A stretch of 64,000 bases of DNA from Saururus chinensis (lineage: Eukaryota; Streptophyta; Magnoliopsida; Piperales; Saururaceae), in contig CP141141.1 of the NCBI GenBank assembly GCA_035235625.1, forward strand, positions 5,570,968-5,634,967. Reading direction: 5' to 3'. This document shows, in pieces, positions 12,067 through 22,296 of the stretch. A program made the position numbers and the translations under genes. How positions within the stretch are numbered: the first letter of the stretch is position 1; every line of letters begins with the position of its first letter. The notes under the pieces were generated by a model, which made no database searches, was not told the DNA's origin, and worked only from the letters and a program-made list of their open reading frames with translations.

Positions 12067-12216
12067 TCAAACAATCAGATATCTACCATCCATTATCTTG
12101 CTATAAGCCTGAAAGCCATGCTTTATAGCTACTGCAAATGAACTACGGTGAACATGAACACCCCAATAACCATTCGGATCATATTTCTTCTCATTCATTG
12201 AGAGGGTGAACAACAT
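12067..12216 (-). pseudogene. Exon-like fragment, possible last exon of an unidentified gene
   Basis: On the minus strand a pyrimidine-containing ttctatgtttcag acceptor ends at 12217, followed by an open stretch of about 49 codons: MLFTLSMNEKKYDPNGYWG, then VHVHRSSFAVAIKHGFQAYS and KIMDGRYLIV, then a stop. The composition looks coding and the acceptor makes it look like a terminal exon. I do not recognise the protein. It lies between the two identified captured fragments in the same orientation, so it may be a third capture by the Harbinger-type element. Confidence 0.4.
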
Positions 12217-12307
12217 CTGAAACATAGAACAGAACAAATTAGCATTAAGCAACTACATTAAGTGCTATAAAAACCATTAAACCCAACCCAAAGAAAAAAT
12301 TTCCAAC

Positions 12308-12770
12308 ATAATCCTCATCGAGCTTAAACACATGGTTACCTCCATCCCCATTCAAACTGGACATGACCAACGCCTTCTGGTACTCGCCCACCCTCTTCTC
12401 GAAGAAGTTGGTCTTTCCCTGCAAAGAGATCAGCTCCATCCAATCGAAAGGGTTCTGCGCATTGTACAACTTCGCATAACCCAAGGCCCCCAGCAGCCGG
12501 TCTACCACGAACTCAATGTACTGGCTCATCAGTTCCGCGTTCATCCCCACAGCGCGCAGGGCTGAGCATCGCAGACAAAATCCCTCTCGATGTCTAGTGC
12601 GTCAGCGATGATCCCATGCACCTGTTCAACGCTGAGTTTATGCTTTGGGAGGCTATAGAGTGCAGACCCTCGTCGCGGGAGATAAGCTTGTTGGAAAAGG
12701 TGAGTCCAGGCATGAGGCCGCGCTTCTTCAGCCAGAAGATGGAGCACAAACTGCCTGAGAAGAAGATGCC
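12308..12770 (-). pseudogene. Captured fragment of ribonucleotide reductase small subunit (R2)
   Basis: The minus strand carries the C-terminal portion of the R2 subunit, which makes deoxyribonucleotides together with R1. Recognisable words in order are [37 protein letters not shown] (with the Glu-His pair that serves as iron ligands in the family), [78 protein letters not shown] and FKLDEDY, close to the conserved FxLDxDF tail that binds R1. The sequence is out of frame at two or more joints, about 6-8 residues after DEGLH are missing, and the normal stop after the tail is lost. The N-terminal half is absent: homology begins abruptly near 12770, where the upstream text is unrelated. It is a pseudogene inside the transposon. 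Confidence 0.88.
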
Positions 12771-13020
12771 GATCAAAATAAAAAAAATGACCTCGTTGCA
12801 GAATTCCGCAGCCTCGATTGAGAATCGCCGGAGGACTTAGGTGAGATGAAAACCCCTCAATTCAGAGAGAGTTTCTGAACAAATTCGTTCATTGGAGATA
12901 ATTTTCAGCTCCTGACGTGAAAACGAAGGAGCAGATGTTCGCTCGTCTTTGCCTTTTTTCTTCACGGGAAATGAAGAACAGACGAAACCTTGCCGGGAGG
13001 AGTAAATGTTCTGCAGGCTC

Positions 13021-13080
13021 GAGACGACGGTGGAAGAGGGTAGGGAGGCAGACGACCGTGGAAGAGGGTAGGGAGGCAGG
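13021..13080. repeat. Two-copy direct repeat, about 29 bp
   Basis: The word gtggaagagggtagggaggc occurs twice in a row (around 13030 and 13059), each preceded by gacgac or a near form. It lies inside the Harbinger-type element upstream of the captured R2 fragment. Confidence 0.7.
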
Positions 13081-13297
13081 GGATGGAAGGAAGCAGGAAA
13101 TCCCGATGCATTTTCAGCGAAATCAGCCGAGTAAACTCGCCTTACTGGCTGGATCAAATAAATAACTACGGCTTATTTTTTAACTTAATCAGTTAAAAAA
13201 TCAGATTAAAACAAACAGCCTGAAAAGCCGGTTTTTGGCTGACTTTTAAATAACTTAATTAGTTAAGACTTAATTAAGGTAAACAAACAGACCCTAA

Positions 13298-14084
13298 GTC
13301 CTAAAATATTTCAGTATATAAGTAGGCGTGTTTATGGTTCTGTCCATCCAACAACGTGTAGCTAATAAAATTAAGTCAGATGTTACAGTCAGTAATAGTG
13401 ACGAATCAGCTAATGCCAGTCATTAAAATGTGAAAAAAATGAGGTTTACATTTATTTTTAATGTATTTTGACCGCATGCGTCGGCTAATTGAAGACTCGA
13501 CGAGACAACATCCGAACCAAGTTTTTGATCCCTCCAGCAAGTCTCATTTACGGTCCTCTTTTAATCTTGGCTTCTTGCCCATAGAAACACTTATTATAAG
13601 GATTATCATAATATTTACGGCCCTCTTTTTTTTTTTAAGGAATTACAAATTGGTCTTAGGGTAAAAAATTATAATTAAAATAGGTCATTGCCTAAATTGT
13701 AAATAGTCTAAAATCAGTTATGGGATAACATGTGATGAAAGGTCCCCGTTGCCTTTCTCGCCAATAGGGAAACTATCTTCCCCATACCTCATGATGACAT
13801 GTCAGTTAGACTCATCATACATGATAGAGATGTAGTCATCCTTAAAACAAAAAGATCAAGATGCAGACAAAAAAAAAGCACATTGAATCTCAATAGTAAA
13901 GTGTGTGCAAGACATTATTGTGGGTGAATAGGTATAATAGTTTTACAAAATGCAATGGTAAAAATAGGGTAGTGATGGATTGAAGATAAGATTGCGATTG
14001 AATTGTTATTTTGCTAATTGATTTGGAAAGAAATTTGTGTTCCATGAGTAACTAATATTATTGTATCCACGTGCAGAGTTCTCG
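13298..14084. other. Distal upstream flank of UGT copy 1 and intergenic DNA
   Basis: About 13330-13640 matches 35935-36570 beyond UGT copy 2: the words aatcagctaatg, then aaaaaatgaggtttacat, then gcaagtctcattta, then cttggcttcttg and ataaggattatca appear in the same order. Copy 2 has an extra AT-rich insertion (about 36090-36460) within this block. From 13640 to 14084 I see nothing identifiable. Confidence 0.65.
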
Positions 14085-15413
14085 ATCAAAAATAAGAATA
14101 TTGACGTGCTATGGGGGGACTTTTGAATGCAACCCCAGTGGCAAACCGAAGATAGTAGTAGGTAGCAAGAATTTATATTATGTTAAAAAGGAGGATACTA
14201 TTAGTTAATTTGTGCAATGGTTAAAAAAATCTTTCAAAATTTTCCATGAGGATGTCAATTTGAAATACATATACCCTAACATGGATGAGGAAGTTGTTGT
14301 GGCGAATGATATGGGATTAATGGAGTTGTTTGATGTATTCAGCCACTATGGAGAATGCCGCAAGCTATTGGTGACAGAGGAGCCGTGGTAGAGGATATTG
14401 CAAACACAAGCTAATGCATATGAAAATAAATTAGATATGAAAGAATTCAAAAGCTAAAAGCAGTCAAGATATGGTACTGCAATCGAGCAGTTTGAAGAAC
14501 AATTTCATAGGAATTGGGCAGTAGTTTAAGGATCAGTATGAAGTAAGAAGACATTAAAACAACATTTTATTTCTTACAACTTCATGTATAAAATAAATAC
14601 ACAACGAATGGAAAACAAAGAGTTACAACAATTTGTGGAAGCCCTGGATGTATTTGAAAAATACATATAATTTTGGACTAGAAGACAATTTATTTTCAAA
14701 GGAGAATGTTCATCCTCATACTTGTGCAAGGGGAATAGGGAGAAAGTATCACTCATGCATCATAAGGTCTTTGTCTAAGTTGGTTATGGATACTATGTGA
14801 GAGAGACTTACATATTACCTACTATTATGGAGAAGGACATTCGGCTAGAGTATGGTGTCACTATCACCTATCAAAAGACATGGCATGCGAAGGAGATAGC
14901 AGTAACCCAGATACATGGGAATTACATGGATTCATACAATGATCTCCCATGGTATTATATCAAACTTACCATGACAAACCCCAGAAGCTTTGCACAGTAT
15001 GAGGTAAGCCTATAGTAGAGATTTTTTTGTGTTGCTTTATTTCATTGAATGCATCTATTTTTGGGTTTAGATATTGTTGACCCTTATTATTTTTGGATGA
15101 CACACATCTGAATGGGAAGGCAAAGGGAACCATATTAGTAGTAAGTGCAATTGATGGTGGGGATCATATTTTTCCATTGGCCTACTATGTTGTAAACAAT
15201 GAAAATGAAAACAATACAACATGGTTCATTTATTCATTACAAGTCATTGTGGGCCAAGATAGACATATTATATTTGTATCTGATAGGGAGAATGGATTGA
15301 TCAAGAATATCATCGCAATATTTCCTGATGGATTTCATGGGTACTATGTGCAACACTTAGAGCACAACTTAAAGAATAGGGGATTGAAAAAGAAGACGAT
15401 GGTGGGAAGTTAA
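14085..15413 (+). mobile_element. MuDR/Mutator-type transposase pseudogene (N-terminal and catalytic parts)
   Basis: Plus-strand frames show MULE landmarks in order. Near 14110 is CYGGTFECNPSGKPKIVV (the N-terminal MuDR-type domain). At 14797-15015 come IMEKDIRLEYGVTITYQKTW, then AKEIAVTQIHG and YNDLPWYYIKLTMTNP. At 15093-15413 lies the catalytic DDE region, DDTHLNGKAKGTILVVSAID, then FPLAYYVVNNENENNTTWFI, then SDRENGLIKNI, FPDGFH and QHLEHNLKNRG. The D of DDTHL and the D of SDRE match catalytic positions of the family. In-frame stops and shifts in the N-terminal half and the missing SWIM region make it inactive. It faces opposite to the fragment at 3670-4710, and the two cover mostly different parts of the protein. 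Confidence 0.8.
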
Positions 15414-15539
15414 ACATAGGTTGATAGTTTAATATCTGTCTAGATAGTTTAACAGATCACCATATTGCTCCTACTTTGATTATCTTAAAAAGATAAAGAC
15501 AATGAGATATGTCCTCATTGCCTAAGAATTTCTACTAAG

Positions 15540-16860
15540 TAACACAATTAATTAAACCTTGAAATCTATGCATTTATGATCATTATCTCATCAATCAAAC
15601 TATAAAGTATGCAAAAACACACAAGGATTTAATGTGAAAAACCTCAACTAGGGTAAAAAATTGTGATAACTTAAGATTCAAGTAGTGTTTTGTTACGAAA
15701 TAGCCAAAGGGGAAGATTGTAAGAACACATGAGGCAAATAAATATAATTGGCTAATTTCAACAATCAAAAGAATATATAAACATTATGTACGTTTTAGAC
15801 TTAGGAGTCTAATTAGATGTTGTTATGGTAAAGTCAAATTTAGAATTTAGGGACTTGAAAAATAAGAGCAAACACATTTTGAAAGTTCAAGATTTAAGAC
15901 TATGATGAGTGCTAAAGGTAAAAAGTTTATTTTTACACACTCACTTACACAAATCATTTAGTTTTTTTATTAGGAATAATTAATTAAAGTAATTTTATAA
16001 GTTTTAGGAGAAAATAGGGTAAAATCAGAAATTTAGTATGCATCATCAATCACTAAATTTTGTATTGAAGAGATGGAATGATCGACTTGAAAATATTTTT
16101 GTAATTTTTGGCCGAGAGTTTCCTAATCAATTTCTATCTAAGATAGATTGATCACTTGATAAATCTTACCTTAATAGAAATAGTAATCGATCGATCACTG
16201 CTAGTCAAAGTTACATACTGTAAGCAATTTGAGAAAGAGATAATTCCTAATTGAAGTCTATGACATAAACCAACTTAATGAATTATATAAAGGCCTTTTG
16301 AGAGTGAAAAAGGGAGAAGTCCTTTTGTTTTAGTTTGTCATCAAAAATTTCATTGTGCTTGAGTGATTAGTTTTAATGGTGATTGTTTGTAAGAGAGATA
16401 CAACAAAGAGTAATTTTTACACACAAATCTAAGGAGATTGTTAGCCAATTCCTCAATGGGAAATTAAAGAGACTTAAAGCTAAATTAACAATAAAGAAGA
16501 CTAGAAGAAGACAAAGACAAAATAAGGAATGAGAAAGTTTTGAGACTTGAGAAGAAGACTTGAAGCTTTAAGAATGGTGTTATGATTTTTTACCCTAGTT
16601 GTTGTTTTCTACATAGATATCTTGTGTGATCTTGCATAATTATGGTTTGAATTGTTGATAGATTGATCATGAATGCACATAGAGATTAGTGTCTTATTGT
16701 TTCTGCTATATAAACAAATTCTTGTGCACAAAGGCTAGAACTCTTAATTTTTACTTTCGTTAAACATTAGGGTTAAAAAAAATCTAGTGATCTACTAGGA
16801 CAATTAGATGGATATTAAACTCTTAGGCTTCACCTCTTCTACATTCTCCCCCTATATATG
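15540..16860 (+). mobile_element. Ty1/copia-like LTR fossil with an inverted arm
   Basis: A dispersed repeat that recurs in reverse at 45150-46100 and 47210-50310. Its left side at about 15690-15725 reads gaaatagccaaaggggaaga, then ttgtaagaac, resembling the polypurine tract and LTR start of plant copia elements. The right end, near 16800-16860, matches the left edge of the 45150 copy. The stretch 15560-15680 is an inverted copy of 16566-16700 (both carry aactagggtaaaaaat or its complement), so the locus has two arms facing each other. It is broken and carries no recognisable protein. The copia assignment is tentative. Confidence 0.45.
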
Positions 16861-19079
16861 TCTCAAATACTGTTGTCAAAATATTTTTAAAATGTTGTTA
16901 AAATATTTTGACACTGGTGGCAAAACATTTTAGCATTATTGTTCAAATTATTTGAAAAAAGTTCAAAATATTCTAACACACATGTCAAAACTTTTATATA
17001 GTGAGACAAACAAAATTTCCCCCCAAAACCCTTGTCATTCATCTCTCCAATAGCTCTTTCCCCTTCTCCCCCTTCACATACTCCTCAAACACTATCATGT
17101 ATATCCCCACATTAGGCTGCATCCAAATGCCCATCGTCTCCAAAGATATGCCTCTTGCAAAATGGATCATTTGCCAAGGAGAACTTTGATGAGTCAATGG
17201 GTTTTTGGCCACTATCGTCATCAAAGTTGGAGAAGTTGAAGGAGACCAAGTCATTGGTGTTGGAGATGAAATGCCTTTTGCCTAGTGTCGAGGAGTGGAA
17301 GAGAGGGGTATTATGTAAAAAAGAATAGTAGGGGCCATAGAAGGGGAGAGGTCTATAGAGAATACAATCATAGAAGAGGAGACAAAAGGGGGCCAAGTAT
17401 AGAAGGGCCACCACCATTGCCATTGTATGGGAGGTGGAGGTATCTTCTTTTGTAGAAAGGGTGGGATAACAAACTAAAGAAGTGTTTATTGGGAGTTATA
17501 CAAAAAATGTTATGAGGGTAAGGGGTCAGACAGAGGGAGACATGAGGGTTATAACAAAAAAGTAATAAAAAGATGTGAAGCCATGAAATGAGAATTCTTG
17601 CAAAAAATGCTGAAGAATCGAAATTCTTCACACAATTGAAGTTTGGTAGAACCATCCCACTCAACATATAAACCTACTAACTCTTTTGACTCCTTAATAC
17701 GTTGGCATTATTGACTATAGTGATACAAGTTTGATTTCATTTTATTTTTGTAGGGGGGAATTCTACTTGTTTCTATTTGCTTTAAAAAATCATGAAAATT
17801 TAGTAGTGTAAAAATATGGTAAGAGACATTGACATTTGAGTTAGTCATGTGTCTCATATGTACATTCAAGCCATGTAGAGTCATTTCCACAAACAAGTTC
17901 CGGGAGCACCTTTCCAATTTGGGTCATTAGGTGGTTGAACTTAAGACTAGGATTTTGGGAAACCGTTAATGTACTAATCATAAAATTTAAGCATATAAAT
18001 TGAAACAATAATCTTCATGCTTTCAAACAGCCATTGACAAGTAGCACAAGAATATAAATCACTGAGTTTGGATTATTTACCTCAATTGAATCCAAGAAAA
18101 CATTGATTTTGGAGAAGAGAAGAACAATATCCTTCCTAGATCAAAACACAAGTTATTAGATGGACTTAGATGCTTACTTCTAACAATTCAATTCTTAGGA
18201 GCCTACTTCTAACAATTCAATCAAATTGAACAATAATGAAAACCTTGATTCTCTTACCTTGAGACAACCCTAAAAGTCTCAAATCAGTCCTCTAATTGGC
18301 ATGTATGTTGAGGAGAATTTAGCAAGAAGATAATCCAATGATAGGGTTTTCCAAGGCTCTTTGAGAGCTTTGCAGCAGTGTTTTTCTTTAATTCTCAGGC
18401 AAGAAGAACAATGGAGATGGTGGAAGAAGAAAGAGAGTAAAGAAAGAGTGAATGAGAGAAAGAGAGAGAGGAGATGATTTGAGGGAGAAAAGCAAGGGGA
18501 GAGGGTGGAGTCAAGCATAATAAGAGGAGAGAAAGAGGCATGGAGAGGGTTTGGGTGTTTATAGGGAAATACCCTATTTGGGTAACTTATTTTCCCCTCT
18601 TAGACTCTTTTTGAGCTTATCTAATTAGATCAATCATATTCCAATCATATCAAATTAGTTTAATATGGAGTTATCTTCAACTTGGCAACTAAGCAAACCT
18701 TGGAGGATGGGCCAACAAGCTTGGCCAATACAAGCCCTACCCTGCTTGGTTTTTTGTACCCGTGCATCGAATTTTTATCAAACAAAGCAGAAAAAATTCA
18801 AAAAAAATTCATATTCAGTTTTTCTAAAGAATCATATAAAATACAACATATGTCCTAACAGATGTCATCTAAGGATGGAGGGTCTCTTTGAGCATAAATG
18901 GTTGCACAAATGTGGTCATACTAAGAGCCAAGACCATGTAGTAGCTAAAGGGCCAAGTCATCATCATCAATTGGCTTTGCAACCTACACTTGCAAGTAAG
19001 GTAAGCAATCTTGCATTCTTGACATATTCAGTTATTGATGTGCCCGGTGTGGCACAATTGGTACATTGGAGTTTCACGT
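16861..19079. other. Unclassified intergenic DNA with a GA-rich tract
   Basis: No gene is convincing here. Around 17116-17330 the plus strand holds a 60-plus codon open stretch without a start codon (see Part 2). At 18411-18530 there is a purine-rich tract (agagagtaaagaaagagtga). Just beyond it, the complement contains ctataaacacccaaaccctc near 18555, which looks like a TATA box and leader on the minus strand, so 17950-18660 may be another decayed LTR. Nothing else was identified. Confidence 0.35.
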
Positions 19080-20582
19080 AGGGAAAGGGAAGGAAAAAAG
19101 AAGAAAGGAAAGAAGAAAGTGATTATCCAATTGCATAACTGAAACAAAGGAGAAGGGTCGACCCATATGGGGAGAAGACCACTCCCCTAGGGAGTTGCAC
19201 CAGGTACGGCCCACTCTCTTAGGGAGTCACACCAACTAGTGGACCAGGCTATCCTGGGGCCACTAGCTGGTCCAATGACAATTTATCATTCAATTACATA
19301 AGAAAATACTAAGCTAAGACATAAGAAAATAGCCTAATGCCCTAGAATAACAAGGAATAAAGTAGAGTCTCATAAACATGCACAACACTCCACTATGCTT
19401 CCGCCATTCGCCTTGACCTCAAGGTAAGCCGGATATCAAGTCAGGAACTCATCCTTAGAAATCCTAGTGGCATCCTCAAGGGGCTGACCCTACCAAGAAG
19501 CAAGCACCTCGAAAGTGATCCAACCCGAATGGCGAACCAAACGTATATCAAGCTCCGAGGCCGGAACAGGATCTAAAGGAGGGACCGGTCCCATCAAGGG
19601 AGGTGGTGGAGCATCAATGGCCAAGGACATGTCACCTACCAAACGATGCAGCCTAAAAACATGGAAGACAGGATGGACTAAGGAGTTTGGCGGTAGATCA
19701 AGGCGGAAAGCTACCAAGCCGATACGCTCCTCCATAGCATAGGGACCATGGAATGCTCAAGCCAAAGGATGTCTGGCGTTGAGGCAAAACAGAGACATAA
19801 ACCAAGTCACGAACTCCCTGTCAGTGTGCTGACCATCATAAATTTACTTCATCCAGTTCTGAGTAGAGGACAAGTTTGCCTTTTGTCGAAGAACCTCATC
19901 CCATATCTGGAGCATATAGTCCACCTCCGCCACAGAGGAGCGATGAGGAACATAAGACAACACGGTAAGGGGTGGGTGGCCATACAACACCTCGAAGGGA
20001 GTTAAATCAGCACAAGTGTGATAGGCAGTGTTATATGACCACTCCAGCCAGGGAAGAAGCTGAAGTCATCTACAAGGCTGATACTGTAACGACCCAACCC
20101 GAGCCAGGCCCACAAAAATCACTAATAGGAAAATTTTCTCTTTCCTTGAGCCAGGAATCATCGTCTGAGTGCGAGAGGTACAACATTCGTCTACGCACTA
20201 TGGAGCTTTAAGGCTTCCTCGTACGTAGACTTAGGTTGTAACGAACACGTACACACGACGAAGCTTCATAGTTCGTCGCGTGTAAAACAGAATAAAATAT
20301 ATTGTTATAATGATTTGGATCGGGCCAACGTTGCCTTGCCGTTGGTTGCCTACGTACGTATTGGATATTATTCCAATACGATCGGATCCGAACGTAGTTC
20401 TGCATAATGGCTACTACATACTACAAACATCACAAAATCATACGTATAAAATACATATCCCCGAATATTTAATCGGAGTATACAAACACTCATCATATAT
20501 CGGAGTCAAGCGGAAGTTAATAAATTGACGGAATCGTACATCTCGTTGTACCATAGAGCGGGATCGAAATCTCATACACGTA

Positions 20583-20715
20583 TCTCGCTCTATCACTGAG
20601 CCGAGACCGAGAACACAAATTACACGTCTCGCTCTATCACTGAGCCGAGACCGAGAACACAAATTACACGTCTCGCTCTATCACTGAGCCGAGACCGAGA
20701 ACATAAATTACACGT
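20583..20715. repeat. 44-bp tandem repeat, three copies
   Basis: The unit begins tctcgctctatcactgagcc and continues through gagaccgagaacacaaatta with cacg. Three near-identical copies follow one another. The words tctcgctct and agagcgaga that border the array are complementary and can pair. Copies D (near 37800-37950) and F (near 49100-49190) hold only single, diverged forms. Confidence 0.9.
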
Positions 20716-20759
20716 CTCGCTCTACCTTAGAGCGAGACCACACACGTCATATAAGTATA

Positions 20760-21370
20760 CATCATGGCATCTAGGTACATAGCATGACATATAGGTACAT
20801 AGCATGACATATAGGCACATAGCATGGCATATAGGTAAATAGCATAGTATATAGGCACATAGCATGGCATATAGGCACATAGCATGACATATAGGTACAT
20901 AGCATGGCATATAGGTACATAGCATAATATATAAGCACATAGCATGGTATATAGGTACATAGCATAGTATATCGGCACATAGCATAGCATATAGGCACAT
21001 AGCATGGCATACAGGCACATAGCATGGCATACAGGCACATAACATAGTATATAGGTACATAGTATAGTATATAGGCACATAGCATGACATATAGGTACAT
21101 AGCACGACATATAGGTACATAGCATAATATATAGGCACATAGCATGACATATAGGTACATAGCATAGTATATCGGAACATAGCATGGCATACAGGCACAT
21201 AGCATGGCATACAGGCACATAACATAGTATATAGGTACATAGCATAGTATATAGGCACATAGCATGACATATAGGTATATAGCATAGTATATAGACATAT
21301 AGCATGGCATATAGGCACATAGCATGGCATATAGGCACATAGCATGGCATATAGGCACATAGCATGACAT
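20760..21370. repeat. 20-bp minisatellite, about 30 copies
   Basis: The unit is close to acatagcatggcatataggc, repeated with exact 20-bp spacing so that three units fill each 60 bp. Variation is limited to a few positions (g/a in catg[g/a]cat, c/t at the end). Because the unit has no stop in any minus-strand frame and 60 bp is a whole number of codons, three overlapping minus-strand open frames of 206-228 codons arise; these are artefacts. Copy F holds only a few diverged units near 49020-49090. Confidence 0.95.
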
Positions 21371-21499
21371 ATATAAATCGTAGCATAACACACATCATAA
21401 CTTAGCACTTGCTGTACGGAAGATCAGAAATGCTTACTTCTATCATAACCCATACAGTATCGGTATCTACGGATAGAACCCCGTCTTACTTCGGGTATC

Positions 21500-22060
21500 T
21501 TTTTCTTGTTTCGGTGTTCGGGCAGGGCCTTGCTTAATTTCGGGGCATTTCCTCCTTATAAGGTTGTCAGCTCAGAAAATAGAACCCACCATCGCGTAGA
21601 ACACCTTCGATTTAGTCAAGAACGGCTCTTGAATCGACTAAATCGGAGTTGGGATGGCCAGAAACAGAGAAAACAAAGTTTGTCGGTACGGGTAGAACCT
21701 TTCTTTGTCTTCGGGCGTTTCCTCTTCATACGATTGCTAACTCAGAAAACGGAACCCTCCACCACGTAGATCATACTTGATTTAGTCAAGAACGCCTCTT
21801 GGACTGACTAAATCGGAGTTGGGATAGCCAGAAACAGAGAAAATGAAGTTCATCAGTGCATGAAGATAACGGACATGACCTCCTCTTGTCTTGGGACGTT
21901 TCCTCATCATACGGTCTCCAACTCGAAGAACGGACAGCTCCTTTGCGTAGAGCATACTTGATTTAGTAGGAAATGGGTCTTGAATAGCTTTAATCGGCCT
22001 CAGAACGGTCAGAAACGGGGGTAGAGAAGTTCTGCTCCAGAATGAAGCAAAAATGGGGGT
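21500..22060. repeat. About 165-bp tandem repeats inside copy B, roughly three units
   Basis: Each unit contains a block like gatttagtcaagaac, then ctcttg, then gactaaatcggagttggga, then ccagaaacagagaaaa, then a cgtttcctc word. Related units occur in copy D (43784-44240) and, in reverse, in copy F (48180-48870, about four units of roughly 170 bp), so the unit number differs among copies. Confidence 0.8.
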
Positions 22061-22296
22061 ATAAATAGCCCCCGAGCCGCCGAAACCGCTGCGCGCCCGC
22101 GGCGCCCGTGCGCAGCGCGACGGGCGCGCGTACCACGTGTCGTGGCCACGCTTTACGTGCGCCGCGGTTGCGCGTGCCGCGCGTGCATCGCGCGCGCACC
22201 ACATATTTTAATTTTTCTTTTTTATTTTTAAATCAAATCTTCAAATGCGCGTATCTCCCTACCCCGGATTCGGATTCATGCATTCTTGGTACTGTT

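Larger units (their letters stand above)
9553..13297. mobile_element. PIF/Harbinger-type element carrying host gene fragments (Pack-type)
   Basis: The ends are inverted: GGGTCCGTTTGATTT at 9556 and, read from the other side, GGGTCTGTTTGTTT ending at 13294. Both sides are flanked by TAA (9553-9555 and 13295-13297), the 3-bp target duplication usual for PIF/Harbinger transposons. The element is 3739 bp long. Subterminal DNA is rich in short words such as ttagctgaatct. No transposase is visible, so it would depend on a related autonomous element. Inside are pieces of at least two host genes on the minus strand (DUF914/SLC35F-type exon at 11293-11410; ribonucleotide reductase small subunit at 12308-12770) plus an unidentified exon-like piece at 12067-12216. 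It sits 378 bp upstream of UGT copy 1 and is absent from the matching flank of copy 2, so it arrived after the duplication. Confidence 0.8.

Noticed and set aside
20760-21370. CRISPR-like array
   Set aside because: The units touch each other with no unique spacers, the unit is only 20 bp, and the setting is a plant LTR.
20722-21408. Three overlapping minus-strand open frames of 206-228 codons rich in Cys, Tyr and Met
   Set aside because: They are readings of a 20-bp minisatellite in three frames; the period and lack of stops explain them fully.
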